A stretch of 64,000 nucleotides of DNA from assembly GCA_963681505.1 (NCBI GenBank), contig OY811971.1, positions 19,478,369-19,542,368 of the forward strand. Direction: 5' to 3'. The stretch is from Eunapius fragilis (taxonomy: Eukaryota > Porifera > Demospongiae > Spongillida > Spongillidae). Shown here in pieces: positions 44,413 through 55,999 of this stretch (its first letter is position 1; each line of letters begins with the position of its first letter). Both the position numbers and the translations under genes were made by a program. The notes beneath the pieces are model-generated. The model was given only the letters and a program-made list of their open reading frames with translations, made no database searches and was not told where the DNA came from.

Positions 44413-47319
44413 TTACAGAGTGCTGAATTCATTACTGAGTAAGAAAGTTGCTATTTTTTTTGACCTACTATGAATTGTAGGTTGCATTACTAACTTCTGA
44501 ATTATCGTTTTCACTTTACAACAAAGAGTTTTGTGACGCTTGAGATAGTGCTGAGGGACGATTTTGGATTGGTTCTGCAATGTTTTAATGTAGTATCTCT
44601 GCTCGTCCAAATCACTAATTATTTTTTGTTCATTGGGAAGAATTTCCATCAGACTCTGTGCTAATTTTGTCTGCAAGATTGTGTTGGCTGATATTGAAGT
44701 ACATGCAGTGCTGTAGGTTGGTGCTTGTAAAGTTTCTGGCAATGTTGTACTACTTCCTGGGGCAACTGGTGTACTGGAAGTATTGTATTCTTGTATTATT
44801 CCATCTGTCTCATCCATCGATGAGGATTGTAGTACATTTTGCTGAATATCAGGGGAATCAGATTGTTGTGTTGCATTTTGAATAGGAATTCCATCGCCTG
44901 TATATTGTGTGATTGTATTTAATGGCAGTTCAATCTTTTTATGTAAGCACTGTTCCCAACAGTTATGCAGATGCATGGTAACTTGTGTTGTATCATTGGA
45001 GCGGAAGTGACTGCCTAATTCCAAGTCTGTGTTTGGCATTTTATCTAAGAATTCAATTCCATCTGTGGTTTTTTTCCACCATTTGCCAGGTCCAGCTAAT
45101 AGATAGTCAGATATTCGTTCCAGGTGTGCCTGAAAGCTTGTCTTGTGGTCATTGATCCAATTGTGAGAGAAGAAAGAGTTAGGAAGTGTCTCCAGGTCAG
45201 TGGCTAATTTACCAATAGCATTTTCTTCTGTAATAAATGTATCTTGCCTAAAGCCAATTCTGTTTTCTTCTTGAATTCGTACAAGAGCATTTTTGATAAC
45301 ATTAGCTGGGTGCATATTTGAAGTGCCTTTTGTTATTGCATTGCTTTGTTTAAAGATGCGTTCTTGGTATTCTGTGTTCAAAGATCGTAATGAAATCAGT
45401 CGATAGTATGTTGGAGCATGACAGATTATGCTATGAAAGTAGCATCCGTACACTTTATGCTTTGCTTGTGTTTGTGCTGGGAACAATTTGTTGCATATTG
45501 TTGCATGCATATAAGTTAAATTATAAAGTCTCAAAATGTTTGCATCAGTTCGTTCGTTTTCTTTGCTGTATAGAATATGTTGAATCTCAACACATGTTGA
45601 AAATAATTTCAGTACATCATCATTTATTCCTTGTTTCTGTTTCTGCATTGTTATATCAATAAGCACAAGTGCTTTGCGATAATCTGAGCACCTTTTTGTT
45701 TCTTTACCCAGTACAGAGTCAATGATTGTGTGAACTTTGATTTGTATTTCAGCTTCTAACAGAGGCATTGCTGCCTCTAGCAAGTGAGAAATATGGCCTT
45801 TAAGGTCATGCAGAGGTTCTAAAGGGGATATCTCATATTTATCGATGTGCAGCGACTCCAGTGATGCATTTGGGCAACAATACAATAGTGCTGGAAAGTT
45901 GTTTATGCCCATGCGGAGTTCTTGAAATGTTTTATCAAGTTCTGCCCTCTTCATGTCTTTTGTGCTAACACCATGTTTCTGTAGTTCCTTCCTTAGTGGC
46001 CCAATAAGCAGATCATCCAAAGGTTTTGGTGGCACAAGTTTCCATGCTTCTCCTTTCAGAATAAAGGATTGTCTTTCTTCAATTGTAAGTAGTTTTGTTC
46101 TGTAACTGTAAGCTATATCATCAAACATTGTACTTAATGCCCCACATCCTGAGCACGGGTAATAGCCTCCAATGTTATTTCCGCATTCAAATTGCCTTGC
46201 TGGTCCATCTGCATGAAAATATCTTAATATATCTGTGACTTCAACACCTTTCAATGTACTGATTGGAGTTGAAATATTGGGTAAATCATCGAATCTTGCT
46301 TGGTTAAATTTTGTTTCATCTTCAATTGATGACGATGATCTAGCTAATATGTATATTTCTGGTGCCTCCACTATTTGCTCAACATCGATAGTTATTCCCT
46401 TCTGCTTCATTTCAGCACTTGTGTAGAAAAATCCAGGGTCATATATACATGTAACTGTGCACAGTAAATGTCCATGTCCTGCTATTTCAGAATGGTCATG
46501 CCATAGTTTAAGGTACCGCTTTGTAGTAGCAGAATGAATGATGCATTTCATTTCTTCAATGCTACAACATGTAGGCAGAGTAATTTTCATATTTTTAATG
46601 ATCTGTTGGGTTTGTTCCATTGTCATGTCATGAATCTCACTTTCTGTGTAGGCACGTACAATATTTAACGATTCATGTTTCTTTAACAATTTGTGGCGTA
46701 GTTCAATGATAGGAACCAGTTGACCATAAACACACTCTGTACTTTCAATGACACTATTTGTCTGTTTGTCAACACTGAATTTGGTGTATTTATTCTCAAC
46801 TATTGGAATTCCAACAAGGAGTTCACCCATATCAATCTTGTCTTGTATTTTTTTTTTGTGTATGACGGAAGGTGTGAACATCGGGTGTGATATTCGTCCT
46901 CCAGCCAATTTTGCTTTTGCACGTCTGGGTTGCCTTTGTGTTCTTTGTGATAACAGTGCTGCAGGTATGTTTTTCGATGCTAAGTATTCTTTGACTATCT
47001 GTCCTTTGTTAGCATTTAGCAGTCCATACCTTCTTCCCACATTAGTCCAGTTGATTTTTTCAGTAGGTCCCCAAGTCTTAGCTTCATCCAGCAATTCAGT
47101 AGCATTCAATATTGTCTCAAGATGTTGTTCCTTGTATCCATGCACTCTCTCATCTTCTTTTTTTGATTTTTTTCTTTCTATGACTTTTTCTTTTGTCTCC
47201 ACCAGTCCTAGCATTTTTCTCATATTGTCAAATGTTTTCCAGCTTGTTCTAGAACCCATAACCATATCATATGCTTTCAGATTGAGCTGTGTTTCTATTT
47301 CTTGTTTGACTGAATTCAT
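44413..47319 (-). CDS. 968-residue intronless protein, family of unknown function
   Basis: A single open frame without introns. Residues 80-145 hold a helix-turn-helix-like stretch (INWTNVGRRYGLLNANKGQ, VKEYLASKNIP) and a basic block ending KLAGGRISHP. At 272-278 is LWHDHSE. At 372-392 is GPARQFECGNN then CSGCG, a likely zinc pair. At 436-468 is a SAP-like helix pair (LIGPLRKELQKHGVSTKDM). At 501-508 is EPLHDLKG. The later part has KETKRCSDYRKA, HSIICHAPTYYRLISLRS and HLERISDYLLAGPGKWW. The tail is Ser/Thr/Gln-rich, then basic. I recall this arrangement (WHDHS, CxxC, EPLHD) from large multicopy families in cnidarian and sponge gene sets. No function is known to me. The scattered conserved Asp, Glu and His blocks could be a divergent nuclease or transposase core, which is inference. 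A dead paralogue lies next door, favouring a mobile origin. Confidence 0.6.
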   Translation of the reverse strand: MNSVKQEIETQLNLKAYDMVMGSRTSWKTFDNMRKMLGLVETKEKVIERKKSKKEDERVHGYKEQHLETILNATELLDEAKTWGPTEKINWTNVGRRYGLLNANKGQIVKEYLASKNIPAALLSQRTQRQPRRAKAKLAGGRISHPMFTPSVIHKKKIQDKIDMGELLVGIPIVENKYTKFSVDKQTNSVIESTECVYGQLVPIIELRHKLLKKHESLNIVRAYTESEIHDMTMEQTQQIIKNMKITLPTCCSIEEMKCIIHSATTKRYLKLWHDHSEIAGHGHLLCTVTCIYDPGFFYTSAEMKQKGITIDVEQIVEAPEIYILARSSSSIEDETKFNQARFDDLPNISTPISTLKGVEVTDILRYFHADGPARQFECGNNIGGYYPCSGCGALSTMFDDIAYSYRTKLLTIEERQSFILKGEAWKLVPPKPLDDLLIGPLRKELQKHGVSTKDMKRAELDKTFQELRMGINNFPALLYCCPNASLESLHIDKYEISPLEPLHDLKGHISHLLEAAMPLLEAEIQIKVHTIIDSVLGKETKRCSDYRKALVLIDITMQKQKQGINDDVLKLFSTCVEIQHILYSKENERTDANILRLYNLTYMHATICNKLFPAQTQAKHKVYGCYFHSIICHAPTYYRLISLRSLNTEYQERIFKQSNAITKGTSNMHPANVIKNALVRIQEENRIGFRQDTFITEENAIGKLATDLETLPNSFFSHNWINDHKTSFQAHLERISDYLLAGPGKWWKKTTDGIEFLDKMPNTDLELGSHFRSNDTTQVTMHLHNCWEQCLHKKIELPLNTITQYTGDGIPIQNATQQSDSPDIQQNVLQSSSMDETDGIIQEYNTSSTPVAPGSSTTLPETLQAPTYSTACTSISANTILQTKLAQSLMEILPNEQKIISDLDEQRYYIKTLQNQSKIVPQHYLKRHKTLCCKVKTIIQKLVMQPTIHSRSKKIATFLLSNEFSTL

Positions 47320-47384
47320 TATATTTCTTCTTGTCGCCAGATGTTTGGTGGTTGGTGTGGGTGCAGTATGTTTTGGTGTGTGTC

Positions 47385-47710
47385 ACACCTCCTAGTCTTG
47401 ACCTGAACTTTGAACCCAATGAACTGTAATTCTCCATCCAATGGTGGCTAGGGATGGAGATGGCTAGAGGCTCCTCATGTTCTTTGTGCCCTGGCGTTAC
47501 TACCTGTAAACAGGGTGGTGATGTTGTCACTGCATGGTCACAACCATCTGCGTAACGTGTATGTTGAGTTCTGCCATCATGCCCATCTTCCAGGAGTGAG
47601 AGTAGAGTCAGGCAGTACCATTACACCAGACCTAAGCCGTACCCAGCTAGCAGATGTACTTGTCCTCGATTGGGAGAGAGGGAATACATCCACTGGCCGG
47701 GCGGCTTAAG
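47385..47710 (+). pseudogene. Retroelement C-terminal domain fragment (second copy)
   Basis: Plus strand reads IQWWLGMEMARGSSCSLCPG and TCKQGGDVVT, then after a frame change HNHLRNVYVEFCHHAHL, PGVRVESGSTITPDLSRT and ADVLVLDWERGN. This matches the fragment at 1-523 (IKWWLGLD, CALCPG, TCKRGGDVAS, RPADILVPNW) block by block. It abuts the start of the 968-codon ORF on the opposite strand. Confidence 0.6.
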
Positions 47711-48900
47711 TCTGGTGTACTGCCAAGATGGACATGGTTGGCAGAACGCAGATGGTTGTACAACAATGGTTGTACAATTTTACAACGGTAGCAGAAGAAA
47801 GGAGGGTGAGTGTTAACTATGTAATTGCTGGTGTTAACAGCAAAGACAGTGTACAAATGAGCTGCAAACTCTTGGCAGGTATATGAGCTCCTTGTTTTCT
47901 TTTCCTAGCCTCCACCAAGAAGCGGCCACACACTCTGCAACGCTCTTTGACTTTCGTTATGTGGTGCTCCATCCAAAGCCACACCTATTATTCATATAAA
48001 ACAAATGTCCTAGTTCTGAACATTGTATATATGCTCTCCCACGTGTGTTGTTGAGTGTTTATAATCACGGATCCTGTTCTGTGGGTTAGTTCAATCGTAC
48101 ACCAAGCTTGAAGTAGACCCACCGAAGTTACATGGGCGTATATACTGGCTGCGTGTAACTATTAATCAAATCAACTGCTCTTGCGCGTTGATACTTTTTT
48201 TTTGACTAGACTGGTAGGGTGTGTGCGCGAGCTATTTATTTGAGTGGAATTACTTAGAACATGTGGCTCGCCAAACAGACATGTATAATGCAAGGTACGA
48301 ACATTACAGCTTTTGGCTTACACAGTATCGTCATATCAGACAAGAGTGTAACCTACCAGGCCACCCATACCTACACACCATCACATGTACACAGACCATC
48401 ACCTACACACTATGATGACATACCAGTACACCTCACACATGTGGATACTCAGCAGCAAAAATATGACCAAATGGCTGGATGTTATATTATTACATGTACA
48501 GGCATCTGTATTGCTACACACTCAACAGGTCAGTTTTTATAAAGTGGGAAGGAAAAGTTTACATAATCACCCCACAACTACCTATATACATAGTTCTTAT
48601 CTAAAAGACCAAGCCTCCTGTCTGCTTTCAGCAAGTCCATCAATACCTGCAACTATCCACATTCACACATACAGTTCTTACACCACCAAATACAAATGCC
48701 AAGCACACCACAAATCTACATGCATGCATCACATGAAGTCTGCAGAGCCTTGTAGCTACTTGATGACCACACAAAGGCTGCAATGTCCCTTCTATTTGAG
48801 TTGTTGCTGAAGCTTTTTGTCATGCTGGCTGTATCACATTAACCATACAGCCATCTAGGGAGCATTTCATGTGGAGTAGGAAAAATAAATAAAAAGAACT
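47711..48900. other. Non-coding; includes a dispersed ~300-bp repeat
   Basis: Positions 47,890-48,180 resemble 61,815-62,145 (shared 'caagctctgcaacg'-type start, 'atgtggtg(c/t)tcca', 'gtatata', 'tggctgcg(t/c)gt'). The rest is CA-rich with ACATGTAC words. No gene. Confidence 0.4.
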
Positions 48901-48902
48901 GT

Positions 48903-48982
48903 TAGTGTTCTTAGCCTATCCTGTTGATCACTACCCCTTTATGTTGGGCAGATGACCTCTGATAGGGGTAGGCTAAGAACAC
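48903..48982 (+). repeat. Short inverted repeat
   Basis: 'gtgttcttagcctatcc' is followed about 45 bp later by 'gggtaggctaagaacac', pairing over about 16 bp with one mismatch. Confidence 0.6.
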
Positions 48983-49416
48983 ATGTAAGGCAGAATTATG
49001 GGTACATGTATGAAGGGAACTGCATATGTTATCTTGTTGTTACATGTAGTACATATGAGTTGGTGTATGGGGTGCATGCCATATTGTTGCCCCTTGGCAA
49101 TAAGTGATGTAACCTCAGAGTTGCCTTAGCAACGAATTTTTAAAAATCCCCCTCTAAGGTCAAAGAAACCCCATGTGTGGGACTGGTAGTGTTCACTGTT
49201 ATGCTCACTGTTCTAGTGTGTGATGTGTAGTGTGTGTGTGTGTGTGTATGTGTGTGTGTGTGTGTGAATTTAGACTCATGTTGGTCTAATGATCTGTAGG
49301 CTAGGTGGTTGGCCAGCTATACGCTAGGGTGCTGGTGTGCCTGTGGGTAACCTGGTGTGTACATGCTGTTATTAAGGGATAACAAGTGACACAATCCATC
49401 GTCGAGAAAAAACATA

Positions 49417-49449
<33 letters not shown>

Positions 49450-50119
49450 GACAAATGTTAAGTTGAAACTTTTAGGAGGACTTTATACCAAGCGAGCCAA
49501 TTCTGTGCATGGGTTGTGTAACTTGTTATCCCTTCATTGCCAAGAGGGGGCAAAAATATGGGAGGTGTGGGGCACTCCCGCCCCATCAATGAAACTATGC
49601 TGGTGTGTATGGTCATTGGGAATGTGCACACTGTTGCTAGTGTGTACTGGTATGTGGTTGGTGGAGAATATGAGTTGGGTGTGTATGCTGATGGGGTCAT
49701 ATAGTTGTGTATGCTGGGAGTGTACGCTCATGTTGGGGGTGAAAAATGTTATTTGATGTGTTGGGTGAGTAATATAGAATTCTGAGTGTGACTGTGTTTT
49801 GAGTCATGGGCACCCCCCCCCCCCCTTTTGAGACTCAATGGCGCCCCACCCCCAACCCCTTGTAATAAATGCTTGTTAAATAATTTAACCCCTGTCCCAG
49901 TATTGATTTCTACTTACATGCGCCTCCCCCCTGCCCACCTCCCTACATAGGCGGCGCTGATGCTACGGCAAGTACGGCGAACGCTGTAGCACTTTTTATG
50001 TTACACCCCTGCTCATATATTGAAGACCCTCTTTCCAACCCCCCCCCCCCCCCCAGTCCGCCGTATCACTTTTTTATTGCTCCGCTGCCACTGCCCTATA
50101 ATTGGTGCCCCCCTCACCT

Positions 50120-50154
<35 letters not shown>

Positions 50155-51410
50155 TTCTAGAAAAGCTGGGGGCACCCATGGGAGTGCACACTTGTTAGTA
50201 TCTGTGGGTTATGTGTGTGATGGTGAGTATAATACTGTGCAGGACAACATTAACTCACCTGTATGCTTGATCACATGGTGGCCATGTTGCCTGAAGTCAT
50301 ACTAGCTGATGTTTCCCAGGAGATGAAGCCAGTATGCTAAAACCCAAGCACCATACAATGGTAGATGTAAAGAGCACAGCATACTTGTATATACAAATTT
50401 ATGCACCCCAAGAAGCCACAAGACACATAAGCAAAAAGGATACTCAAGCATTAAATAATTTGAGACTCACCGTTTCTTTCATATACATGTAGCACGGACC
50501 ACCCCTATTAGGCCCATACGAATATGCGCTCCTAACTTTTAATACGGCTACCAGACAGTACAATACGAACAGGTTGATATCAAAGGATGAGGTCATGATT
50601 GTGGCAGTTCCTGAATTATGGGGGGAGCAAATTGATTGGCTGGAAGAAGTACAGTATGCGATCGCAGTCCCCGGCCCCCATAGGTGCCAGCGCGTTAAGT
50701 TACAACTAGCGAACGTGGCGTGTACTATATGTAAGCATAGTACTGATGCATATCCGTAACAGTAACAATGTGCCATTCTGCACTTAGTAACAATCCGCAA
50801 TTGTACATAACCCACCTTTGCAAAAATGTGGTTGGCCGTCTATGTGCTAATTGATGCGCATCCACCCCTCGTCGGATGGGGTGGGGCTGGCCTGGATACA
50901 TGCACGAGTTTATTAACGAAATGCTGCTTATTGTAGTTATTGAAGCTAACGGGAGTGTTGAATATTTTAATTACCTGCGATAGTAATTAAAATATTCTCT
51001 CCGCTTTATAGTAATATGCATTGTGTATAATGCCAAAAGTTGCTAAAGTCAATTTGGTAATGTATTACATGCGGTTGATGGTTTATCCGATAATAGCGTG
51101 AGATCAGTTTACTTAGAGTACATTTGTTCTTATTCACCTTGCTAGGCGTCACGAGACTTAGTGTCTTGAAATGCCTCTCACTGACGTAAAAACGTGCGCA
51201 TTAAATACATAGTTTCCTCGACTAGACTAGAACTAGGATCGATGACGTCACAAGGTGGGCTTGAGTGCGCGTTGCTTTAGAGATTTACCCGTCAACGTCA
51301 AAAGCAGGTCGCTACAATGACATGCGAATACTAGTCTAGTACAACGCGGTGCATTTAAGAGCGCCATATATTAATATTAAGGTATTAATAAATTACTACC
51401 GTCTAAGTAT
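48983..51410. other. Low-complexity, no firm gene
   Basis: Contains a GT run (49,228-49,266), a G run of about 29 (49,420-49,448), C runs at about 49,811, 50,040 and a very long one at 50,126-50,150. Small open frames at 50,444-50,815 on both strands match nothing I know. Confidence 0.4.
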
Positions 51411-52789
51411 ACCTTACGTTTTGAATGACATGTAATAATAGGGCCAGGTGGGTGCGTAGTATAAACAGAGATTATCTTTTGTATAATATAAGTGATGATT
51501 GTTTCACCCACTTATGTGTGTGTGTGTGTGCAAGGGTCCAATTCAAATCATGCGTTTTGGCTGTAGATCTATCTTTAAATATACCCCTTCCTATATGAAA
51601 AATTCCACCGGTGGCGGCTATAAATGCATTTATGCTCTAGCGGTGGAATAAAACAATTGAGCCACGCTATTGTACACCGGCCGCTATTAGAATACGGCAT
51701 TAAATTTTTCACTTATTTACGAGTGCTAGCATTGGGCTATTCCATTATTTAACCGTACACCCCTACAGATGACAATAATTGCAAACGTACCCCCCACTGC
51801 CCCCAGTGCTTTTAACCTGTATCACCCTTTGGTCCGCAATGGAGGTAGGCTGGGGACTAGTATAATGGTACACAACAAAATTGCAGATTCAAAAATAAAT
51901 CTGTCATGACTCGACTTTTTTGCTACCTGGGTCTATATGTTTCAAGAAATAAATACATTACCAAATCAGACAATGTTTCAGCCCTGTGTATGGAAGTAGC
52001 TAGTACCTGTAGCTGCGGAGTTGCAGCCAGTAGAAGTTTCGATTGTTTGATATCGAAGCCGGCGCTGGTACGGAAAATGACGACGGTATCGGCAATAATA
52101 GCGCAATAGAACAATAGTATAGCCTGACTAGCCTCTATTCCTAATGGGCTATTTCATTATTTAATGACAATAAATGGTGTCCAGGGGGGTAGAGGGAATA
52201 TGTCTCGGGGGTTGGACATTTAAATGCCTGTCCCGGGGGGTTAGAAGGCATAATAGAAGCTTGTCCAGGGGGGAGGGGAACAACATAGAAGCTTGTCCAG
52301 GGGAGTGGAACAAACAGAAGCTTGTCCAGGGGGCATTTACAAGATTGTCCCGGGGAGGTGGAGATATAATATAAGCTTGTCCAGGGGTGCTTTTATATAT
52401 TGTCCCGGGGGGTACATTTGCAATTATTGTCATCTGTAGGGGTGTACGGTTAAATAATGGAATAGCCCAATGCTGGCGCTTGTAAATAAGTGAAAAATTT
52501 AATGCCGTATTCTAATAGCGGCCGGTGTACAATAGCGTGGCTCAATTGTTTTATTCCACCGCTAGAGCATAAATACATTTATAGCCGCCACCGGTGGAAT
52601 TTTTCATATAGGAAGGGGTATACTTAAAGATAGATCTACAGCCAAAATTCATGATTTGAATTGGACCCTTGTACACACACACACACACATAAGTGGGTGA
52701 AACAATCAACACTTTATACAAAAGATAATCTCTGTTTATACTACGCACCCACCTGGCCCTATTATTACATGTCATTCAAAACGTAAGGT
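51411..52789. mobile_element. Second foldback element, ~375-bp arms
   Basis: Starts ACCTTACGTTTTGAATG at 51,411 and ends with its complement at 52,789. The left arm (51,411 to about 51,790) and right arm (about 52,408 to 52,789) match in inverted orientation with scattered differences, including a GT/CA run in each. The 620-bp interior has no transposase. No target duplication was clear. Non-autonomous, superfamily unknown; somewhat older than the foldback at 16 kb judging by arm divergence. Confidence 0.8.
52170..52425 (+). repeat. Interspersed TTGTCC-GGGG repeats in foldback interior
   Basis: 'ttgtcc(a/c)gggg(g)' or a close form recurs about nine times at 20-40 bp spacing, often preceded by 'agaagc'. 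Spacers vary in sequence and length. Confidence 0.7.
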
Positions 52790-53068
52790 CACAGCCCTAT
52801 GCGGCCATACAATTTGAGGACAAAAGGCATACCTCTTGAAATATTAAAAAAGTGGCGTAATGCCCTAGCAACCACCCTTGACAACCGACAACCTTAGAAA
52901 CCTTGCACTACATGTTAACATGTTTGAACTTGTCACCATTTTAAAGCCATACAATGAATGACGTATCTTTGTTCTATTTGTAGCCAAAGTCACATTGCCT
53001 AGTTTTCTCTCCACCGCTTCCTACAAGCGGCCATTTTTCGACGAACGCATCGACTTCAACGTACTTTT

Positions 53069-53330
53069 CCCTAGAAGAAATTCTTGCCACGGTTTGTCAA
53101 GAATTACCAAGTCTTACCAAGATTTATCAGGCACGACCTGCCAAGACTTAGCAAGAATCAACCAAGTTTTAGCAAGTCTTATCAAGACTTGACCAGAATT
53201 TGGAACAGAAATTTTAAGACTTAACAAGACCTAGCATGGTTTGCCAAGAATAAAGCAGGTGTGACTTGTCAAGTCTTATCAAGGCCGTCCAAGAATAAAT
53301 AACATTATACTTGTCAATTCTTATTATAGC
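53069..53330 (+). repeat. Left TIR and AAGTCTT subterminal repeats
   Basis: About 15-20 imperfect 10-12 bp units built on CAAGTCTTA/TAAGACTTG, in both orientations, many self-complementary (AAGTCTT next to AAGACTT). Confidence 0.75.
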
Positions 53331-53365
53331 ATGATAATAAAGTACAACTACACACATGTAGAAAG

Positions 53366-55403
53366 TTAACTGTCACATTCTGAGTCACGGCACTTCTGAT
53401 TGGCTTTTGAAACAAATGTTGCCATGTTCCATTCGGTTTGGTTGTACCTCTTGTTCATGATATCTGAAAACCAAAAGATTGTTTTACACAATACATTTTA
53501 TGTGTATTAATTAACTTACCAATTATTCTTGAAACTTTAGTTGGATCAAGCACACCTCTTTCACTCTTCGTACTTTTAAACAGCAGGGAAGAAGACAATT
53601 CTGCTCTAGTAAAAAGCATGTCCAACAATTGCAATCCAAACAAGTATGGAGTTTTAGCTGGCAGATGAAGAATGTTAACTCCATTTACCTATAAGAGTGC
53701 AAGTTTATACCCTTTTTGTATGAAATATAATTATCAACTAACCATGTACATGCTTGTATCTTCTTGTTTTATTGCAGAGCTGCATGGTATGCTATCGTCT
53801 GCTCTTCCTGAATTGGAAAATGCTGATTGTGTTGGGGGCGCTGGACTCAAGGCATGCCCATCCAATAGCTCTTTGAATCTGCTCATCATCTCTATCTGGG
53901 ACTGGCAAATCTCATTCTGTGTGTCACGAATCTGCTGCATGTCAGTCTAAGGCATCATTATGTAACTAGACTTTGCAAACAATTAGTAATGCACTGCACC
54001 TTCATCTCTCTCAACAAAGTTGCTATTTCTTCTTGATTCTGAGTATATATAAGAAAGTTTTGGTCAAATATTACTAACATTGATGCATGCAACACACATG
54101 CAAGACTGCTACTTGTACCCACACATTCCAGCTCTTTACCTTAAGGAATAAAACAAAATAATATAACCATGCGCAGTATGAAATGAACCTGCCTGATTTC
54201 ACAGCTTTAGATAAAATATCCTTTCTGGATGTGTGAGGATCAACTACCGAATCCTTCAAATTGTAAAGACTTATAATAATAGATAGCTATACAAAATAGC
54301 ATGTAGCAGACCTTGGATTCCTCTCTGCTTGATGTTGATTGATGAAGCTTTTGTTCGCATATCATTAAAAAAATACTCAAAAACATTTGCTGCATACCAG
54401 TTTTGCTGATTCGGACTGAGTTTTCTTGAATTTCTATGTCATTTATTGAAATTCTGTTTAGCAGACATACAATACATTGTCACAGTTACCTTGTTTTTTG
54501 TGGAATTTGAGGATTCATCTGTTAAAGCAAGAGAGTGAGCATTTAAGTTATGCAAAAAAATTGTAACCTTTAAAGGATACAAATTGCGCTGGGTACACTT
54601 TTCCATGTGACTCATAAAGAAGTTCTGCCCCTTTTGAGAGATCCATAACAGATTCCGTATCCTCTCTGTACAGGTCTCTGATTTTGGCAACCACTATCTC
54701 ACCAGTTTGAGAACATTTCAGCACAACTGATCCTATTGTACGGATGCTTAATTATAAGTGATTGATCTATATTTATTCTTGCATCAGTGTTACTGATATT
54801 ATAAATCCTAAAACTGTCAAAGTAATACGCTTTTATAGTCTGATTGGCCTTATTGCTAACTTACGCATATGAATGTATCGATCAGCCATGCACATATAAC
54901 CGCGCGTTTCTTTCTCTGCAAGATCAGCCAATTTTATCGGCTTGTGGTTAACACGCTACGTAACACCTCACGACCTAGCTGCATTTTGGCGCCAAAATGC
55001 AAACTTGATGTTTCAAGGTTCTTCCCTAGCACTATACATGTATATACATGCGCTAAAAGGATTCATGCTCGTAGCAGTGACTCAAAACATTCAAGCATCC
55101 CGCGTAGCGATTACAATATTAATTGTTTTATTCCTCGCGGTCACACTAGCTAAAAACCACATACAGGTACCACATAATTAAGCCTAGGTTCGTACGCGCC
55201 GCAGCTCAACTGATCTGCATTACCGTACGTGCTAGAATTGAGTAATTAGCGACATGCTTCTGTGCTAATTGTGTAGACAATGTGCACCTGCGCTTAACTT
55301 ACTGTTCTGGTCCAGTGTAGCTTCTTCCAGTTCTCCTTCGCCGGGATGCTTTCATCGTGGGCTTCCTTTTTCTTTTCCCATTCGCTTCTTGATCAGTAGA
55401 CAT
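53366..55403 (-). CDS. BEN-domain protein, 11 exons
   Basis: Exons that fit one frame: 55,303-55,403; 54,568-54,746; 54,490-54,518; 54,398-54,433; 54,312-54,347; 54,193-54,253; 54,075-54,139; 54,000-54,038; 53,743-53,946; 53,520-53,688; 53,366-53,463. The spliced length is 1,017 nt, 338 residues. Introns are GT-AG except one GC-AG after exon 6, the least certain junction. Residues 1-33 are basic (GKRKRKP, SRRRRTGR), a nuclear signal. Residues 40-93 look like a small Tudor/chromo-type barrel (GEIVVAKIRDLY, YESHGKVYPAQFVSFK). Residues 170-215 are helical (EEIATLLREMK, IRDTQNEICQSQIEMM). Residues 251-338 form a BEN domain (LLDMLFTRAELSSS, RGVLDPTKVSRIIGDI, FVSKANQKCRD). BEN domains bind DNA or partners in chromatin and also occur in viruses and mobile DNA. 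No break was seen. Confidence 0.75.
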
Positions 55404-55500
55404 TGTACTATACAGCTTAATATTGAACACGTGCAGATGATATGGGATATGTTTTCATAAAAAATTATAATCTCTACTATTTGGCACGTGCGGCTGAAAA
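55404..55500. promoter_or_regulatory. Short divergent promoter with two CACGTG boxes
   Basis: Only 97 bp separate the two start codons. CACGTG boxes at 55,428-55,433 and 55,485-55,490 lie 24 and 10 bp from the two starts. The middle is AT-rich (ATAAAAAATTATAAT). A shared bidirectional promoter is inferred from the layout. Confidence 0.5.
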
Positions 55501-55807
55501 ATGGAGAGACCAGAACAATTGCGTAGAGGCTATCGACAGTACTTAAGAGACCCTTTAGTACCAGTGCCTAGAACTACAATGTGGAATCATCAGAAAACAA
55601 AAAGGTATTGGATGGCTCATTGACCTTGTAGCTATAATTAATTTAATAAATTCGATTCATTAATTGTTATCAATTGTCCAACATTCTGCCATTTCCAGAC
55701 TTAATTGTATTTTTCTTGATAAAATAGTTTCAAAAGCAGTCTTAGTTGAAGGCCATGATAATAATTTGTATGCAATCAGACAGCCCAATAAATATGATCA
55801 TAACTAA
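55501..55807 (+). CDS. Small two-exon protein, divergent to the BEN gene
   Basis: Exons 55,501-55,604 and 55,699-55,807 with a 94-nt GT-AG intron (donor AAAAG|GTATTG, acceptor CATTTCCAG) give 70 residues. The start is MERPEQLRRGYRQYLRDP and the end QPNKYDHN. It is Arg-rich at the N terminus with no recognised domain. The first exon is strongly protein-like; the second is plausible and in phase. It could also be the first exons of a longer gene decayed beyond 55,807. Together with the BEN gene it makes up the whole gene content of the element. Function unknown. Confidence 0.45.
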
Positions 55808-55999
55808 AATGTGACTACTTTCTTGTTCATGTATTATACTGCTTTCGTTTCTTATAGTTTGCTTTATATTCTATGGTGTATGTCTGTTGTAAGTGTATGT
55901 GTATATAATCGATTAACAAGTATAAATCTGAGAGGACCAGTGACTCGTAATTAATTACGCTATGACGCGTCAAGGATACTAATGAGATTCATACATGGC

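Noticed and set aside
48221-48810. Overlapping plus-strand frames of 64-141 codons
   Set aside because: CA-rich low-complexity sequence; composition (Thr, His, Tyr) mirrors the repeat.
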